Source: Sediminihabitans luteus (GTDB taxonomy: Bacteria > Actinomycetota > Actinomycetes > Actinomycetales > Cellulomonadaceae). From it: a stretch of 64,000 nucleotides of DNA. A program made the position numbers and the translations under genes. Location of the stretch: positions 62,001 to 126,000 of the forward strand of contig NZ_PGFE01000004.1 of assembly GCF_002797595.1 (NCBI RefSeq), written 5' to 3'. Shown here in pieces: positions 7,342 through 16,226 of the stretch. Numbering within the stretch: the stretch's first letter is position 1; each line of letters opens with the position of its first letter. The notes under the pieces were generated by a model. It was not told the DNA's origin, ran no database searches, and was given only the letters and a program-made list of their open reading frames with translations.

Positions 7342-10300
7342 GTGGACCGCCTCGCACGACTCTCGCTCGCCAACAGGGCGGTGGTGGCGCTCGCCACCAT
7401 CGCCGTGACGATCTTCGGCGTGCTCAGCCTGGGATCGCTCAAGCAGGAGCTCATCCCGTCCATCTCGTTCCCTGCCGCTGCCGTCGTCGGGTCGTACCCC
7501 GGCGCGTCGCCGGAGATCGTCGCCGACCAGGTTACCGAGCCCGTCGAGGCCGCGGCCAAGGGCGTCGACGGCGTCGAGTCCGTCACGTCGACCGCGTCGA
7601 CCGGCCTGTCCGTGACGACGGTCGAGTTCACGTACGGCACCAACATGGACATCGCGGCGCAGCAGCTACAGACCGCGATGACCCAGGCGGGCAGCGCGCT
7701 GCCCGCGGACGTCGACCCGACCGTGGTCACGGGCTCGATCGACGACCTGCCGGTCATCCAGCTCGCGGCCGCGGGCGGCGAGGACGCCGACGACCTCGCG
7801 AACACCCTCGACACGGTGCTCGTGCCCGCGCTCGAGCAGATCCCCGACGTGCGCGGCGTCTCCGTGACCGGTGTGGCCGACCAGGCCGTGACCATCGACG
7901 TCGACCTCGCCGCGCTCACCGCGGCCGGCCTGTCGCCCGCGTCGCTCACGACCGTGCTCCAGGACAACGGCGTGCGCATGCCCGCCGGGACCATCACCGA
8001 GGACGAGACCACGCTCTCGGTCCAGGTCGGCAGCCCGCTGACGAGCCTCGACGCGCTCGAGGCGCTCCCGCTCGCGACGCCCACGGGCGACGTCGTCGCG
8101 CTCGGCGACGTGGCCACCGTGACCGCGGGACCCGAGGCCGCGACGTCCTACTCGCGGCTCGACGGCGAGGACTCGCTCGCGATCGCGATCACCAAGACGC
8201 CGGCCGGCAACACGGTCGACGTCTCGCACGAGGTCCAGCAGGTCCTCGACGACCAGGCCGAGGCGCTCGACGCCGCCGGGGTCACGACGTCCGTCGTGTT
8301 CGACCAGGCGCCGTTCATCGAGAAGTCGATCGAGGACCTCGCGACCGAGGGCGGGCTCGGCCTGCTCTTCGCGGTCGTCGTGATCCTGCTGTTCCTCACC
8401 TCGCTGCGCTCGACGCTGGTCTCGGCCGTGTCGATCCCGCTGTCGCTCCTCGTGACGTTCGTCGTCATGGACCTCTCGGGCTACACGCTCAACATCCTCA
8501 CGCTCGGCGCCATGACCGTCGCGATCGGGCGCGTCGTCGACGACTCGATCGTCGTGATCGAGAACATCAAGCGGCACCTGTCGTACGGCGAGGAGAAGAA
8601 GCACGCGATCCTCGGCGGCGTGCGCGAGGTCGGCGGCGCGATCACCGCCTCGACCATCTGCACCGTCGCGGTGTTCCTGCCGATCGCGTTCGTCAGCGGG
8701 TCGGTCGGCGAGCTGTTCCGGCCGTTCGCGATGACCATCACGATCGCCCTGCTCGCGTCGCTCTTCGTGGCCCTGACGATCGTCCCGGTGCTCGCGTACT
8801 GGTTCATCCGCGGCCCGCGTCCCGTCGCCGAGGGCGACGCCGAGGCCGAGGCCGCGCTCGCCGCGCAGCGCGAGGCCGCCGAGACCAAGGAGCGCAACGG
8901 CCTCTGGCAGCGCGCGTACGTGCCGACGATCATGTCGGCGCTGCGGCACCCCTGGATCACCATGACCGTGTCCGTCGCCGTCCTCGCCGGCACGGGCCTG
9001 CTCGCGACGCGCCTCGAGACGAACTTCATCGGCGACTCCGGCCAGGACACCATCACGGTCACGGAGAGCTTCGAGTCCGGCACGTCGCTCGCGGCGCAGG
9101 ACGACGCCGCGCGCGAGGTCGAGGCCGCGCTGCTCGACGTCCCCGCGGTCGAGACCGTCCAGACGACGGTCGGCTCGGCGGGCGGCCCCGAGGCCGCCCT
9201 GTTCGGCGGGGGCGCGACCCCGAAGGCGACCTTCGCGATCACGCTCGACGAGGACGCGGACGGCGTGGCCGCGCAGGCCGACGTCGAGGACGCCGTCGAC
9301 GGGCTCGGCGGCGACCGGACCACCGACATCACCGTCGCGGCCGGCCAGGGCGGGTTCGGCAGCTCGACCGTCGACCTCGTCGTCAAGGCGCCCGACGGCG
9401 ACTCGCTGACCACGGCCGCGCAGCAGGTGCAGGACGCCGTGAGCGACCTCGACGGCGTCAAGGAGGTCTCGAACAACCTCGCGGCGCAGCAGTCGACGCT
9501 CCAGGTCACGGTCGACCGCGACAAGGCCGCCGCGGCCGGGCTCACCGAGACCCAGGTCTCGGGCATCGTCGCGAACGCCATGGCGCCGCGCGCGATCGGC
9601 ACCGTCGACCTCGGCGACGGCCCCGTCGACGTGACCGTGCTCGCGGGCGACGTGCCCGCCACCACGGACGAGCTCTCGGCGTTCGCGGTGCCGACCGCGG
9701 CGGGCGTCGTCCCGCTCGCGCAGATCGCCACCATCGAGGAGGTCGACGTGCCCACGTCGATCTCGCGGGTCGACGGCGCGCGCTCGGCGACCGTGTCGGT
9801 CACGCCCTCGGGGCAGGACATCGGCGCGCTGTCGGCGACCGTGACCTCGGCCGTCGACGGGCTCGACCTGCCGCCGGGCGCGACCGTCGAGGTCGGGGGC
9901 GTCGCCGCCGACCAGGCCGACGCGTTCGGCGACCTCGGCCTCGCGCTGCTCGCCGCGATCGCGATCGTGTACCTCGTGATGGTCGCGACGTTCCGCAGCC
10001 TGCTGCAGCCGTTCATCCTGCTCGTGTCGATCCCGTTCGCCGCGACCGGGGCGCTGCTGCTGCTCGTGGCGACGTCGACGCCGCTCGGCGTGCCCGCCCT
10101 GATCGGCATGCTCATGCTGATCGGCATCGTCGTGTCGAACGCGATCGTGCTGATCGACCTGATCAACCAGTACCGCGAGCGCGGGCGCACGCTCGACGAC
10201 GCCGTGATGGAGGGGTCGCGCAAGCGTCTGCGGCCCATCGTGATGACCGCCGCCGCGACGATCTTCGCGCTCACCCCGATGGCGCTCGGCGTCACGGGCG

Positions 10301-10569
10301 GCGGGTCGTTCATCTCGCAGCCGCTCGCGCTCGTCGTGATCGGCGGTCTGCTCACCTCGACGCTGCTCACGCTCGTCGTGGTGCCGGTGCTCTACACGCT
10401 CGCGGCGCGCTGGCTCGACCGCCGGGCCGACAAGCGCGAGCGTCGCGCTGATGCGCGGGAGGAGAAGAAGGCGGCACGTGCCGCGGAGGCGGACGCTGCG
10501 TCGTCCGACACGAGCGGGCCGGACGCTGCGTCGTCCGACACCGAGGACGGGACCGCACCCGCGTCCTGA
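7342..10569 (+). CDS. RND family efflux permease (HAE1/SwrC-like)
   Basis: A 1075-residue proton-driven pump of the resistance-nodulation-division superfamily. It has the duplicated layout of AcrB/SwrC: one TM helix, a large extracytoplasmic porter domain, six TM helices, then the same again. ELIPSISFPAAAVVGSYPGA is the typical porter start, and the proton-relay pair sits in VAIGRVVDDSIVV at about residue 400. The second half repeats the pattern with IGMLMLIGIVVSNAIVL. The GTG at 7342 was chosen because GGAGGA precedes it by six bases; the ATG-like start at 7297 has no such site. The Asp/Ala-rich C-terminus is a hydrophilic tail. No adaptor or channel gene is adjacent, as usual in monoderm bacteria. 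Its likely regulator lies just upstream. Confidence 0.93.
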   Translation: MDRLARLSLANRAVVALATIAVTIFGVLSLGSLKQELIPSISFPAAAVVGSYPGASPEIVADQVTEPVEAAAKGVDGVESVTSTASTGLSVTTVEFTYGTNMDIAAQQLQTAMTQAGSALPADVDPTVVTGSIDDLPVIQLAAAGGEDADDLANTLDTVLVPALEQIPDVRGVSVTGVADQAVTIDVDLAALTAAGLSPASLTTVLQDNGVRMPAGTITEDETTLSVQVGSPLTSLDALEALPLATPTGDVVALGDVATVTAGPEAATSYSRLDGEDSLAIAITKTPAGNTVDVSHEVQQVLDDQAEALDAAGVTTSVVFDQAPFIEKSIEDLATEGGLGLLFAVVVILLFLTSLRSTLVSAVSIPLSLLVTFVVMDLSGYTLNILTLGAMTVAIGRVVDDSIVVIENIKRHLSYGEEKKHAILGGVREVGGAITASTICTVAVFLPIAFVSGSVGELFRPFAMTITIALLASLFVALTIVPVLAYWFIRGPRPVAEGDAEAEAALAAQREAAETKERNGLWQRAYVPTIMSALRHPWITMTVSVAVLAGTGLLATRLETNFIGDSGQDTITVTESFESGTSLAAQDDAAREVEAALLDVPAVETVQTTVGSAGGPEAALFGGGATPKATFAITLDEDADGVAAQADVEDAVDGLGGDRTTDITVAAGQGGFGSSTVDLVVKAPDGDSLTTAAQQVQDAVSDLDGVKEVSNNLAAQQSTLQVTVDRDKAAAAGLTETQVSGIVANAMAPRAIGTVDLGDGPVDVTVLAGDVPATTDELSAFAVPTAAGVVPLAQIATIEEVDVPTSISRVDGARSATVSVTPSGQDIGALSATVTSAVDGLDLPPGATVEVGGVAADQADAFGDLGLALLAAIAIVYLVMVATFRSLLQPFILLVSIPFAATGALLLLVATSTPLGVPALIGMLMLIGIVVSNAIVLIDLINQYRERGRTLDDAVMEGSRKRLRPIVMTAAATIFALTPMALGVTGGGSFISQPLALVVIGGLLTSTLLTLVVVPVLYTLAARWLDRRADKRERRADAREEKKAARAAEADAASSDTSGPDAASSDTEDGTAPAS

Positions 10570-10585
10570 CCCGCGGTGATGCCGC

Positions 10586-10652
10586 CGAGATAGAACCCAG
10601 CGCGCGAGGTAGAACGTCCCACGTTCTACCTCGCGCGCTGGGTTCTATCTCG
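10586..10652. repeat. perfect 32-base inverted repeat (long hairpin)
   Basis: Two 32-base arms, starting CGAGATAGAACCCAGCGCGC and ending with its exact complement, enclose CCC. Each arm holds TAGAAC twice. It lies between the convergent RND and response-regulator genes and could act as a bidirectional terminator. Its length and perfection are more like a repeated extragenic palindrome than a simple terminator. Confidence 0.85.
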
Positions 10653-10674
10653 CGCTCGGATGCGGGTGGGGTCG

Positions 10675-11358
10675 TCAGCCCGCGGGCTTCGCGACCCCGG
10701 TCTCGTAGGCCAGCACCACGGCCTGCACACGGTCGCGTAGCCCGAGCTTGCCGAGCACGCGCCCCACGTGCGTCTTGACGGTCGCCTCCGAGAGCACGAA
10801 CCGCTCCGCGATCTCTGCGTTCGACAGCCCCTCGCCGAGCGCCGCGAAGATCTCGTGCTCGCGCGCGGTGAGGTCGGCCAGGCGCGGGTCGTCCTGGCCG
10901 CCGGGTCCGGGGGAGGTGCCGTCGGTCGGCAGGTCGTCGGCGAACATCTCGAGCATGCGGCGCGTCACGCGGGGCGAGACGGCGGCGTCGCCCGCGGCGA
11001 CCGACCGGATCGCGGCGAGCAGGTCGGCGGGGCGCGCGTCCTTGAGCAGGAACCCGCTGGCCCCGGCACGCAGCCCCGCGAACGCGTACTCGTCGAGGTC
11101 GAACGTCGTCAGGATCAGCACGCGCGTGTCGGGCAGCTCGGCGAGCACCTGCTCGGTCGCCCGGATCCCGTCGGTGCCGGGCATGCGCACGTCCATGAGC
11201 ACGACGTCGGGCCGCAGCGCGCGCGCCTGGACCAGCGCGGACGCGCCGTCGTGCGCCTCGCCCACGACCTCCATGTCGTCCTCGGCGGTGAGGATCATCC
11301 GGAACCCCATCCGGATCAGGGCCTGGTCGTCGACCAGCAGCACGCGGACCGGCGTCAT
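10675..11358 (-). CDS. NarL/LuxR-type response regulator
   Basis: A 227-residue two-component output protein. The receiver domain has the acidic pocket VLLVDDQ and the phospho-acceptor D56 in VVLMDVRMPG, then the switch region LILTTFD and the conserved Lys in FLLKDARPADL. A LuxR-type HTH occupies about residues 155-215 (LTAREHEIFAALGEGLSNAE, then ATVKTHVGRVLGKLGLRDR). The ATG overlaps the stop of the histidine kinase gene by four bases (ATGA), so the two are translationally coupled and form a pair. It is the last gene of a four-gene operon with an ABC exporter. The likely target is that operon itself, which is inferred from context. Confidence 0.93.
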   Translation of the reverse strand: MTPVRVLLVDDQALIRMGFRMILTAEDDMEVVGEAHDGASALVQARALRPDVVLMDVRMPGTDGIRATEQVLAELPDTRVLILTTFDLDEYAFAGLRAGASGFLLKDARPADLLAAIRSVAAGDAAVSPRVTRRMLEMFADDLPTDGTSPGPGGQDDPRLADLTAREHEIFAALGEGLSNAEIAERFVLSEATVKTHVGRVLGKLGLRDRVQAVVLAYETGVAKPAG

Positions 11359-12608
11359 GCGACGTCTCCTTCGGGTAGCACGGCGCGGACCTTCCAGCCC
11401 GCGTCGGTCGGGCCGGCCTCGACCGTGCCGCCGTGCAGCGCGGCACGCTCGCGCATGCCCAGGATCCCCCGCCCGGAGCCGGGCGTCCTGGTGGCGGCCG
11501 CGGACGGCGCGGCGCCGGCCGCGTTGGTCACGGTGACCTCGACCCACGGCCCGCTCGAGCCGTCGGACGCCGCGGGGTGGCGCCCGATGACGACCTGCAC
11601 GGCGGGGGACAGCGGCGCGTAGCGCAGCACGTTGGTGAGCGACTCGGTCACGATGCGGTGCACCGCGGCCCGCACGCCGGGGGGAGCGTCGGCGAGCGTC
11701 CCGGAGCGCACGAGGCGCACGGGCAGGCCCGCGTGCCGGAACGTCTCGACGGTCTGCTCGACGTCGGCGCTCGCGTGCGGCACGAGCGGGGCACCGTCCT
11801 CGCCGGGCTCGGTGCCGCGCAGCACGCCGAGCACGCGGCGCATGTCGGCGAGCGCGCTGCGCCCGGTCTCGGTGAGCTCGTCGATCGCCTGCCCCGCGAG
11901 CGCGGGGTCCTTGGCGCCGAGCGCCTTGGCGCCGTCGGCGAGCGCGACCATGACGGTGAGGCTGTGCGCGACGACGTCGTGCATCTCGCGAGCGATCCGG
12001 GCGCGCTCCTGGGCCGCGGCGAGCTCGGCGCGCTGCGTGCCCTCGCGCTCGAGCGCGACCGAGCGGTCGATGAGCTCGGTCACGTGCAGGCGACGGCTGC
12101 GCACGCTCGTGCCGATCGCGAACCCGAGCACGACGATCACGATCAGGCTCGCGGTCGAGGCGACACGGTCGCCCGTGATCCGGCCGAAGGGCACGTCGAC
12201 GGCGACGAGCGCGTCGGCGGTGCCGAACGTGGTGACCTGGTAGGCGACGAGCGTCGCACCGCCGAGCACCGCGACCACGCCGCCGAGGGTCGCCCAGGCG
12301 ACGCGCGGACGGCGCTGGGCCGCGACCGCGTACATCGCGAAGGCCGCCGCGGTGTCGGTCGCGACGCCCTCCTGCGTGAGCAGGATCGATCCCGCGCCGA
12401 GCAGGGTCACGACGGCCGCGACGAGCACGGGACGGCGGCGGCGCGCGAGCAGGACTCCCGCGACCGCGACCGCGACGAGCACGAGCCACCCGGGCGGCTC
12501 GGCGCCTGCCGAGGTGGAGCCGAGCCCTCCGACCGCTGCCCCGACGGCGTACAGGGCGACCACGAGCCAGTCGGAGGCGCGCGGGTGCAGCAGGAAGAAC
12601 CGTCGCAC
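11355..12608 (-). CDS. sensor histidine kinase, HisKA_3 type
   Basis: A membrane sensor kinase of the NarL-partner class. From the GTG at 12608 it is 417 residues: four to six TM helices in residues 10-165, a short linker, the dimerisation/phospho-acceptor helix with H210 in RIAREMHDVVAHSLTVMV, and a C-terminal HATPase domain with the N-box TESLTNVLRYA and the glycine-rich GRGILGMRERAALHGG. The start is uncertain: the frame stays open back to a CTG at 12713 that overlaps the permease stop, which would add 35 residues. No Shine-Dalgarno favours either. There is little extracellular domain, so it probably senses signals within the membrane or through the ABC transporter, as in BceS/LiaS-like systems. 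Confidence 0.88.
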   Translation of the reverse strand: MRRFFLLHPRASDWLVVALYAVGAAVGGLGSTSAGAEPPGWLVLVAVAVAGVLLARRRRPVLVAAVVTLLGAGSILLTQEGVATDTAAAFAMYAVAAQRRPRVAWATLGGVVAVLGGATLVAYQVTTFGTADALVAVDVPFGRITGDRVASTASLIVIVVLGFAIGTSVRSRRLHVTELIDRSVALEREGTQRAELAAAQERARIAREMHDVVAHSLTVMVALADGAKALGAKDPALAGQAIDELTETGRSALADMRRVLGVLRGTEPGEDGAPLVPHASADVEQTVETFRHAGLPVRLVRSGTLADAPPGVRAAVHRIVTESLTNVLRYAPLSPAVQVVIGRHPAASDGSSGPWVEVTVTNAAGAAPSAAATRTPGSGRGILGMRERAALHGGTVEAGPTDAGWKVRAVLPEGDVA

Positions 12609-12709
12609 CGGCCCGAGGTGACGGGCCTCGAGCTCGGTCAGGGCGCGCGTCGGGGCCGACGCCGCGTGCGGCGTCGGCCCCGGGCCGGTGCTGGTCAGCG
12701 TGCGCTCCG

Positions 12710-13555
12710 TCAGGCGTCGCGACGCTTGAGCAGGACCGCGCCGATCACGAGCGGGACGACGGCCCAGGCGATCATCACGGCGAGGCCGGCCTCCGGGCTC
12801 AGCAGCGCGAGGCCCTGCTGCGCCGCGTCGGACGTCGTCATGAAGGCGTTCGCGGCGCTCGAGGGGAGGTACTTCTCGATCTCGGTGATGACGTCGTTGT
12901 TGAACGGGAAGAGCACGATCGGCACGACGAACAGGAGTGCGACGACCGTCGAGATGGCTCCCGCGGTGTGCCGGAGGATCGCCCCGAACCCGAGCGCCAT
13001 GAGCGAGATCAGCACGAGGAAGACGAGCGTGCCCCAGAGGGTGCGCTGCGCGTCGGCGTCGGCGAGGTCGAGCGAGATGTCGTCCATCGCGAGCACGGGC
13101 ATCGCGACGAGCGCGGCGAGCACGAGACCGACCACGGTCAGCACGAGGCTCGTCAGCCCGAGGACCACGGCCTTGGCCAGGAGTACCGGCACCCGGGTGG
13201 GCGTCGCGGCGAGGGTCGACCGGATCATCCCGCTCGAGTACTCGTTGGTGACCACGAGCACGCCGAGGACCGCGAGGATCAGGTAGGCGAGCTGCGCCCC
13301 GGACGTGATGATCTCGGTGGGGGTGAAGATGCCGCCCATGGTGGCCGACAGCTGCTCGTCGCTCAGCGAGGCGTGGTTGAGGAACGCGGTGAGCAGCCCG
13401 AAGCCGGCGATCACGACGAGCGTCGCGCCGGCGACCCACCAGGTGGAGCGCAGCGTGCGGAGCTTGATCCACTCCGAGCGCACGTCGCCGCCGAAGCTGC
13501 GGCGGTACGGGGACGGGGACGCCTGGGTGGCGGGTGCCACGGCGGTGGCGGTCAT
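12710..13555 (-). CDS. ABC transporter permease (ABC-2 type)
   Basis: A 281-residue ABC-2 exporter permease with six TM helices, starting after WIKLRTLRSTWWVAGATLVV, with the conserved VVTNEYSSGMIRSTLAATPT segment between TM2 and TM3. Such permeases work as dimers with a DrrA/NatA-like ATPase. The ATG overlaps the ATPase stop by four bases (ATGA), which fixes the start and shows coupling. The kinase and response regulator genes follow on the same strand. Together the cassette resembles operons for resistance to antimicrobial peptides or for export of a lipid or peptide, but the substrate is unknown. Confidence 0.9.
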   Translation of the reverse strand: MTATAVAPATQASPSPYRRSFGGDVRSEWIKLRTLRSTWWVAGATLVVIAGFGLLTAFLNHASLSDEQLSATMGGIFTPTEIITSGAQLAYLILAVLGVLVVTNEYSSGMIRSTLAATPTRVPVLLAKAVVLGLTSLVLTVVGLVLAALVAMPVLAMDDISLDLADADAQRTLWGTLVFLVLISLMALGFGAILRHTAGAISTVVALLFVVPIVLFPFNNDVITEIEKYLPSSAANAFMTTSDAAQQGLALLSPEAGLAVMIAWAVVPLVIGAVLLKRRDA

Positions 13556-14508
13556 CGGTTCGCTCCTTCGGGTGCGGCAGCCTCGGCCGGGGTGTCCGCG
13601 CCGGGCTCGCCCGTGCGGTACTCGACCGAGTCGGCGGTCAGGGCCATGTACGCGGCCTCGAGGGTCGAGGTCTGCGGGGTGAGCTCGTGCAGCACGATGC
13701 CCTCGCGCGCGGCGAGCTCGCCGATCGCGGGTGCGTCGAGGCCGGTCACGGTCAGCAGGCCCGGCTCGTCGGACGCGATCGTGACGCCGTCGGACGTCGC
13801 GAGCTCGGCCAGGCGCGTCGCGTCGGGCGTGCGCACGAGCACGGTCTTCTGGGTCTCGGCGTCGATGAACGTGTTGACGGGGGCGTCGGCGAGGATCTTG
13901 CCGCGCCCGATCACGAGCACGTGGTCGGCGGTGAGCGCGACCTCGCTCATGAGGTGGCTCGACAGGAACACGGTGCGTCCCTCGCCCGCGAGGTACCTCG
14001 CGAGGTTGCGGACCCACAGCACGCCCTCGGGGTCGAGGCCGTTGACGGGCTCGTCCAGGATTAGCGTCCTCGGGTCGCCCAGCAGCGCGGTCGCGATGCC
14101 GAGCCGCTGGCCCATGCCGAGCGAGAAGCCGCCGGCGCGCTTGCGCGCGACCTGCGTGAGGCCCGTCATGTCGATGACCTCGTCGACGCGGCGGGCCGGG
14201 ATGCGGTGCGTCGCGGCGAGCGCGAGCAGGTGGTTGCGGGCCGAGCGGCCCGGGTGGATCGCCTTGGCCTCGAGCAGCGCGCCGACCTCGGTCAGCGGGG
14301 CGCGGTGCGCCGCGTACGGCTTGCCGTTGACGGTCGCGGTGCCGGACGTCGGTCGGTCGAGCCCCATGATCATGCGCATGGTCGTGGACTTCCCGGCGCC
14401 GTTCGGCCCCAGGAAGCCGGTCACCATGCCCGGCTGCACGGTGAACGAGACCCCGTCCACCGCCGTCTTCGGCCCGTACCGCTTGGACAGGCCCTTCACC
14501 TCGATCAT
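13552..14508 (-). CDS. ABC transporter ATP-binding protein (DrrA/NatA-like)
   Basis: A 318-residue nucleotide-binding subunit. Visible are Walker A GPNGAGKST, the Q-loop region, a signature GFSLGMGQRLGIA in which the usual SGG is SLG, Walker B TLILDEPVNGLDPEG with the D-loop, and the switch His in LSSHLMSEV. A C-terminal DUF4162-like extension of about 90 residues follows. The ATG at 14508 has GAGGGG upstream at good distance. It is the first gene of the four-gene operon continuing through permease, kinase and regulator. The SLGMGQR signature is normal for this subfamily. Confidence 0.93.
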   Translation of the reverse strand: MIEVKGLSKRYGPKTAVDGVSFTVQPGMVTGFLGPNGAGKSTTMRMIMGLDRPTSGTATVNGKPYAAHRAPLTEVGALLEAKAIHPGRSARNHLLALAATHRIPARRVDEVIDMTGLTQVARKRAGGFSLGMGQRLGIATALLGDPRTLILDEPVNGLDPEGVLWVRNLARYLAGEGRTVFLSSHLMSEVALTADHVLVIGRGKILADAPVNTFIDAETQKTVLVRTPDATRLAELATSDGVTIASDEPGLLTVTGLDAPAIGELAAREGIVLHELTPQTSTLEAAYMALTADSVEYRTGEPGADTPAEAAAPEGANR

Positions 14509-14796
14509 CGTGTACCCCTCGGAGCTCGACTGGTTGCTTCGGTGCGGCGCGCCCGGCCTGATCGACGGGTCACGCTCCGCCTCGAGCCTAGGGCGCGGCG
14601 TCCGCCGGGGGAGGTGCCCGCGCGACGTATCTCTGCGGGTGTGCGTACGCCGCAGGGATGACGTGCAGGGTGCGCGTGATACGCCGCGGGAACCTGCGGC
14701 TGAGGCGATGCGTTGCATAGGATGACGACTAAGACGGCCGGCGGGACCCGGTGGCACCAGAGCGGTGCCGCGGCCCCCGCGACCAGGAGGGCAGTG
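14509..14796. other. 288-base divergent intergenic region
   Basis: No gene was seen. CTGCGG-N11-CCGCAG (near 14634-14656) and the related ACGCCGCGGGAACCTGCGGC stretch (near 14682-14701) form partly overlapping inverted and direct repeats around GTACGCCGCAG and ATACGCCGCGG. They are possible operators for the divergent ABC operon or the BI-1 gene. TAGGAT at 14718-14723 is a plausible -10 for the latter. Confidence 0.4.
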
Positions 14797-15681
14797 ATGG
14801 CTAACCCCGTGTTCAACAAGAGCGCCGTGTTCGGAGACCCGAACGCGCAGCGGGCCGGTGCCCAGGCGCGCCCCGCCGGGGGCGCTCCGGCGTACGGCAC
14901 GGCACCGCAGTACGGGACGGCACCGCAGTACGGTGCCGCGGGTGCGGCCGGGGCCGACGCCGCGTCGCTCGACGCGATGTACAAGGCGCCGTCCGCCACG
15001 ACCGCGGACACCAGGCGGCTCACCTACGACGACGTCATCATCAAGACCGGTGGGCTGCTCGCGCTGCTCGTCGTGGTCGGTGCCGCGACGTGGGTGCTCG
15101 CGCCCGAGCTGTACGTCGTCGGCATGATCGCGGGCCTCGTGCTCGGCCTGGTCAACGCGTTCAAGCGCGAGCCGAGCCCGCTGCTCATCATGCTGTACAC
15201 GGTCGCGCAGGGCATGTTCCTCGGCGGCATCAGCCAGTACTACTCGAGCATCGTGGTCAACGGCCAGCAGCTCAACGGCGTCGTGCCGTCCGCGATCATC
15301 GCGACCGTCTGCACGTTCGCCGCGGCGCTGCTGCTGTTCCGCTCGGGCAAGGTGCGCGTCACGCCCAAGTTCACGAAGTTCCTGCTCATCGGCATGGTCG
15401 GGTACCTCGCGTTCTCGCTCGTCAACCTGGTCCTGCTGCTGACCGGCGTCATGGACGGCTGGGGCATGCGCTCGGGCGGCTGGGGGATCCTCATCAGCCT
15501 CGTCGCGGTGGGCCTCGCCTCGGCGTCGCTCATCATGGACTTCGACTCGATCAAGCGGGGCGTCGAGGGCGGCGTGCCCGCACGGTACGCGTGGTCGGCC
15601 GCGTTCGGCCTCCTCGTGACGCTGATCTGGCTGTACCTCGAGTTCCTGCGCCTGTTCGCGATCCTGCAGGGTCGCGACTAG
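14797..15681 (+). CDS. Bax inhibitor-1/YccA family membrane protein
   Basis: A 294-residue integral membrane protein of the BI-1/YccA (UPF0005-like) family. The actinobacterial hallmark start ANPVFNKSAVFGD is followed by a Gly/Ala/Tyr-rich stretch with repeated YGTAPQ units (residues 28-45), then seven TM helices from about residue 85. Characterised relatives are pH-sensitive calcium leak channels or modulators of membrane proteases. The ATG at 14797 has a perfect AGGAGG six bases before it, so the ATG-like starts upstream are discarded. A strong hairpin follows the gene. Confidence 0.92.
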   Translation: MANPVFNKSAVFGDPNAQRAGAQARPAGGAPAYGTAPQYGTAPQYGAAGAAGADAASLDAMYKAPSATTADTRRLTYDDVIIKTGGLLALLVVVGAATWVLAPELYVVGMIAGLVLGLVNAFKREPSPLLIMLYTVAQGMFLGGISQYYSSIVVNGQQLNGVVPSAIIATVCTFAAALLLFRSGKVRVTPKFTKFLLIGMVGYLAFSLVNLVLLLTGVMDGWGMRSGGWGILISLVAVGLASASLIMDFDSIKRGVEGGVPARYAWSAAFGLLVTLIWLYLEFLRLFAILQGRD

Positions 15682-15698
15682 CACCTCGTCCTCAGCAC

Positions 15699-15744
15699 CG
15701 ACCGGAGCCCGGTCCCGACATCCGTCGGGGCCGGGCTCCGGTCG
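15699..15744 (+). terminator. terminator hairpin after the BI-1 gene
   Basis: The 21-base arms pair perfectly except for one G-T wobble, with the loop ATCC. It starts 18 bases after the BI-1 stop and ends just before a TAGGCT -10-like hexamer for the next gene. Confidence 0.75.
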
Positions 15745-15781
15745 TAGGCTGGGCACCTACCCCCGACCGAGAGGACCACTC

Positions 15782-16186
15782 ATGAGCACCGCACTGCCCG
15801 AGGCCACCGGAACCTTCGGCGACAAGCCGACCCTGACCTTCCCCGAGGGCGGCGCGCCCGCCGGCCTGCACGTCAAGGTGCTCGAGGAGGGCACGGGCCG
15901 CACGGTCGCCAAGGGCGACACGATCGTCGTCAACTACTACGGCCAGGTGTGGGAGGGCGGCATGTTCGACAACTCCTACGACCGTGGCGCCACGATCGAC
16001 TTCCCGATCGGCGTCGGCGCCGTGATCGGCGGCTGGGACAAGGGTCTCGTCGGCCAGAACACGGGCTCGCGCGTGCTGCTGTCGATCCCGCCGGAGCACG
16101 GCTACGGCATGCGCGGCGTGCCGCAGGCCGGCATCGGCGGCGGCGACACGCTCGTGTTCGTCGTGGATGTCGTCGGCGTCAAGTAG
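15782..16186 (+). CDS. FKBP-type peptidyl-prolyl isomerase
   Basis: A 134-residue single-domain cytoplasmic FK506-binding protein that speeds cis-trans isomerisation of proline bonds. The family core is complete: GDTIVVNYYGQVWEGGMFDN, then IDFPIGVGAVIGGWDKGLVG, then LLSIPPEHGYG and a final LVFVVDVVGV strand. The Tyr, Phe, Asp and Trp residues of the active pocket are all present. GAGAGGA stands before the ATG at normal distance. It is monocistronic, between two hairpins. Confidence 0.95.
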   Translation: MSTALPEATGTFGDKPTLTFPEGGAPAGLHVKVLEEGTGRTVAKGDTIVVNYYGQVWEGGMFDNSYDRGATIDFPIGVGAVIGGWDKGLVGQNTGSRVLLSIPPEHGYGMRGVPQAGIGGGDTLVFVVDVVGVK

Positions 16187-16196
16187 TCACCGACGC

Positions 16197-16224
16197 GCCG
16201 CCCGGCCCGCGAGGGACGGGCGGC
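16197..16224. terminator. hairpin between FKBP and methyltransferase genes
   Basis: The 8-base arms GCCGCCCG and CGGGCGGC have a 12-base loop. It lies between convergent genes, 10 bases after the FKBP stop. Confidence 0.5.
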
Positions 16225-16226
16225 GG

